DNA of 64,000 bases from JABDBE01 sp049585795 (lineage in GTDB: Bacteria; Acidobacteriota; Terriglobia; Terriglobales; Acidobacteriaceae), in contig JBAVAQ010000067.1 in assembly GCA_049585795.1 (NCBI GenBank), positions 62,001 through 126,000 on the forward strand, in the 5' to 3' direction. The notes below the pieces were generated by a model, which saw only the letters and a program-made list of their open reading frames with translations, had not been told where the DNA came from and did no database searches. The first letter of the stretch is position 1, and each line of letters begins with the position of its first letter. The position numbers were made by a program, and so were the translations under genes. Below, piece after piece: positions 62,228 through 64,000 of this stretch.

Positions 62228-64000
62228 TTACCCCAACGTCGCCTGAATCGTGTTCAGCAAAGCGGTTCGGCTGAACGGCTTTTCCAGGAGAGTTATGCCG
62301 CGTTGCAACATCTCTCGTTCGGCGATCAGTTCCCCCGTGTAGCCCGACATGTATACGATCTTGAGGGTGGGGCGAGAGGCGTGCAGGCGCTCAACCAATT
62401 CAGGGCCACTCATGCGACGCATGACCACATCGGTGAGCAAGAGATCCACTGGCTGGGGATGAGACTCCGCCCATTCGAGCGCGGACTTTCCATCGTCCGC
62501 CTCGACCACCGTATAACCGTGTTCTTGAAGCAGTTGGCGAGTCAAGCTGCGCATGATTTCGTCGTCTTCCACGAGCAGGATCGTGGTCCCTTGCCGTTTC
62601 GGGCCCACCGTCTCGACTTCAGACTTAGATCCGACTCCGATCTTGTGTTCGGCGCAGGGCAGATAGATCTTAAATGTCGTTCCGTGTCCCAGTTCGCTGT
62701 AGACCAAAATGTGCCCCGAGCTTTGCTTCACAATTCCATACACAGTGGCGAGGCCTAGGCCAGTTCCTTTGCCTATGTCCTTGGTAGTGAAGAAGGGCTC
62801 GAAGATGCGCGACATAGTCGCTTCATCCATGCCATTGCCAGTGTCGCTCACCGCCAGCAGGATGTATTTTCCCGGTCGCATGGCTTGATTCTGCTCAGCA
62901 AATACGTCGTCAAATCTCACCGCGCCGGTTTCGAGAATAAACTTGCCGCCGTGCGGCATAGCGTCCCGGGCGTTGACCGCGAGGTTGACCACGATCTGGT
63001 CGAGCTGGCCCGGGTCGGCCTCGACCACCGCCGAGGCTGATCGGGGCACAATGAGAACCTCGACATCGTCACCCAGCAACGGACGCAGCAGCTTGCTGAT
63101 ATCTCTCAAACGCTCGTTCAGGTCAAGAACCCTGGGCTGGATCGCAGAAGTTCGGCTGAAAGCAAGCAGTTGCTTGGTCAATGAACGTCCGCGCTCGCTT
63201 GCCTTCTTAATGTTCTCGACGTATACGGATGGTTCTGCAGCAGGATCAATCCGGTCGCGAAGAAATTCGGTGCAGGCGTTGATGATGCCGAGAATATTGT
63301 TGAAGTCGTGCGCCACTCCACCTGCCAGCCGGCCGACCGCCTCCATTTTCTGGGCTTGACGAAGCTGGCTCTCCGACCGTTTCTGCGCTGTGATGTCGCG
63401 CGCAATCACAGACGCTCCCACGATTGCGTCGGCCGTGTCGCGCAAAGGAGACACCGAAATGGAAACGTCCAGGTGACGTCCGTCTTTGGTTATGCGCACC
63501 GATTCAAAGTGGTCGATGCTTTCGCCTCCGGCAATTCTCTGAAGAATCTTTGGGATTTCGTCCGCACGATCACCGGGAGCGAGAACTGAGATGTGTTTGC
63601 CGATAACCTCTTCCGAGTCGTATCCGTAGATGTGCTCGGCTCCTTTATTCCAGCTGGTAATGGTGCCGTTCATGTCCTTGCTAAGGATGGCATCTTCAGA
63701 GGAATCAATAATTGAAGCCAACCTGGCCCGGTATTCCCCAAGTTGCTCGGCCGTTCTCCGATGCAGTTCTTCGTTGGCGCGGCGCAGTTCTTCCGCAATT
63801 CGCTTGCGATCGCTGATGTCGCGAATCGCGCTCAGCACGATCATCCCATCTTCTGTGGAAACCGGGCTGAGGCTGATCTCGACCGGAAATTCCGAGCCAT
63901 TCCGCCGTCTCCCGTAAAGATCCAAATCCGCACCCATGCGTCGCGTCTTGGGCGCTTGGGCAAAGTTCGCGCGATGCTGGTGGTGCTGGCGGCGATAACT
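62228..64000 (-). CDS. PAS hybrid histidine kinase (5' end outside window)
   Basis: The gene runs off the right edge: the frame is open to base 64000. Order read from the minus strand: PAS domain (RRRNGSEFPVEISLSPVSTE), second PAS (SSEDAILSKDMNGTITSWNK, YDSEEVIGKHISVL) and HisKA with QKMEAVGRLAGGVAHDFNNI (phospho-His). HATPase follows (NLAVNARDAM, DTGNGMD, KGTGLGLATVYGIV), then a C-terminal receiver (LLVEDDEIMR, DLLLTDVVMRRMSGPE, YMSGYTGE, EKPF). It is a cytoplasmic-looking signal kinase with an attached receiver. The signal is unknown. Confidence 0.9.
   Translation of the reverse strand, partial: SYRRQHHQHRANFAQAPKTRRMGADLDLYGRRRNGSEFPVEISLSPVSTEDGMIVLSAIRDISDRKRIAEELRRANEELHRRTAEQLGEYRARLASIIDSSEDAILSKDMNGTITSWNKGAEHIYGYDSEEVIGKHISVLAPGDRADEIPKILQRIAGGESIDHFESVRITKDGRHLDVSISVSPLRDTADAIVGASVIARDITAQKRSESQLRQAQKMEAVGRLAGGVAHDFNNILGIINACTEFLRDRIDPAAEPSVYVENIKKASERGRSLTKQLLAFSRTSAIQPRVLDLNERLRDISKLLRPLLGDDVEVLIVPRSASAVVEADPGQLDQIVVNLAVNARDAMPHGGKFILETGAVRFDDVFAEQNQAMRPGKYILLAVSDTGNGMDEATMSRIFEPFFTTKDIGKGTGLGLATVYGIVKQSSGHILVYSELGHGTTFKIYLPCAEHKIGVGSKSEVETVGPKRQGTTILLVEDDEIMRSLTRQLLQEHGYTVVEADDGKSALEWAESHPQPVDLLLTDVVMRRMSGPELVERLHASRPTLKIVYMSGYTGELIAEREMLQRGITLLEKPFSRTALLNTIQATLG

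Overview
The window looks like chromosomal DNA of an Acidobacteriota bacterium, probably class Terriglobia. This is an inference. It rests on an acidobacterial-type VWA protein (31650-32735), a 1150-residue Oar-like TonB receptor with an N-terminal carboxypeptidase-like fold (14330-17782), many small secreted proteins of unknown function, and the general style of the genes. No rRNA, CRISPR array or complete insertion sequence was found. One tRNA gene, tRNA-Leu(GAG), lies at 45079-45163.

0-14 kb is a patchy accessory region: an OmpA protein, a glycogen-debranching gene broken by two frameshifts, a VOC/glyoxalase gene with a decayed second copy 4.7 kb away, an MBL-fold hydrolase, a frameshifted nuclease-like gene, a DJ-1/PfpI protein, a general-stress membrane protein, a phosphoketolase fragment fused in frame to a secreted beta-propeller, and a TetR regulator whose operator overlaps its own start codon and recurs before a secreted protein gene. 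14-23 kb holds the TonB receptor, a NapH-like iron-sulfur membrane protein broken by three frameshifts, an orphan DGPF/YCII protein, a beta-carbonic anhydrase, and small enzymes. 23-32.7 kb holds yebC, rfbB-rfbA (dTDP-sugar synthesis), lipoproteins and a very large unknown secreted protein beside the VWA protein.

32.7-38.4 kb is a galactose operon on the minus strand (FucP-type importer, GH27 alpha-galactosidase, GalK, NTF2-like lipoprotein, GalT), preceded by a perfect 16-bp LacI-type palindrome. 38.4-45 kb carries an unusual minus-strand unit: ECF sigma factor, zf-HC2 anti-sigma factor, an unrecognised 296-residue protein and a TPR-CHAT caspase-like lipoprotein. A sigma-region-4-only protein is divergent from it.

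45-62 kb is the most interesting part. A FadR-type regulator precedes three subunits of a 2-oxoacid:ferredoxin oxidoreductase. The alpha subunit carries the YPIRPYD motif and a GNR arginine exactly 78 residues later, the signature of oxalate oxidoreductase. An OxlT-type oxalate/formate transporter and a 53-residue protein follow, so this is probably an oxalate-to-reduced-ferredoxin module. Next come a PatZ-like ADP-forming acyl-CoA synthetase/acetyltransferase, a cysteine-rich protein, a cytochrome operon (small cytochrome c, NapC-like cytochrome, 13-haem cytochrome fused to a cytochrome b) and a B12-binding radical SAM protein. A Crp/Fnr regulator with a CRP-like recognition helix follows. 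TGTGA-N6-TCAC-type sites occur upstream of that regulator, the cytochrome operon, the cysteine-rich gene, the small-protein/synthetase genes, the broken NapH gene and, more weakly, the oxalate operon. This suggests a local Crp regulon joining oxalate use and electron transport. The window ends inside a hybrid PAS histidine kinase.

All six frameshifts I could place are single-base losses, most of them in short mononucleotide runs. Some of the 'pseudogenes' may therefore be assembly errors.
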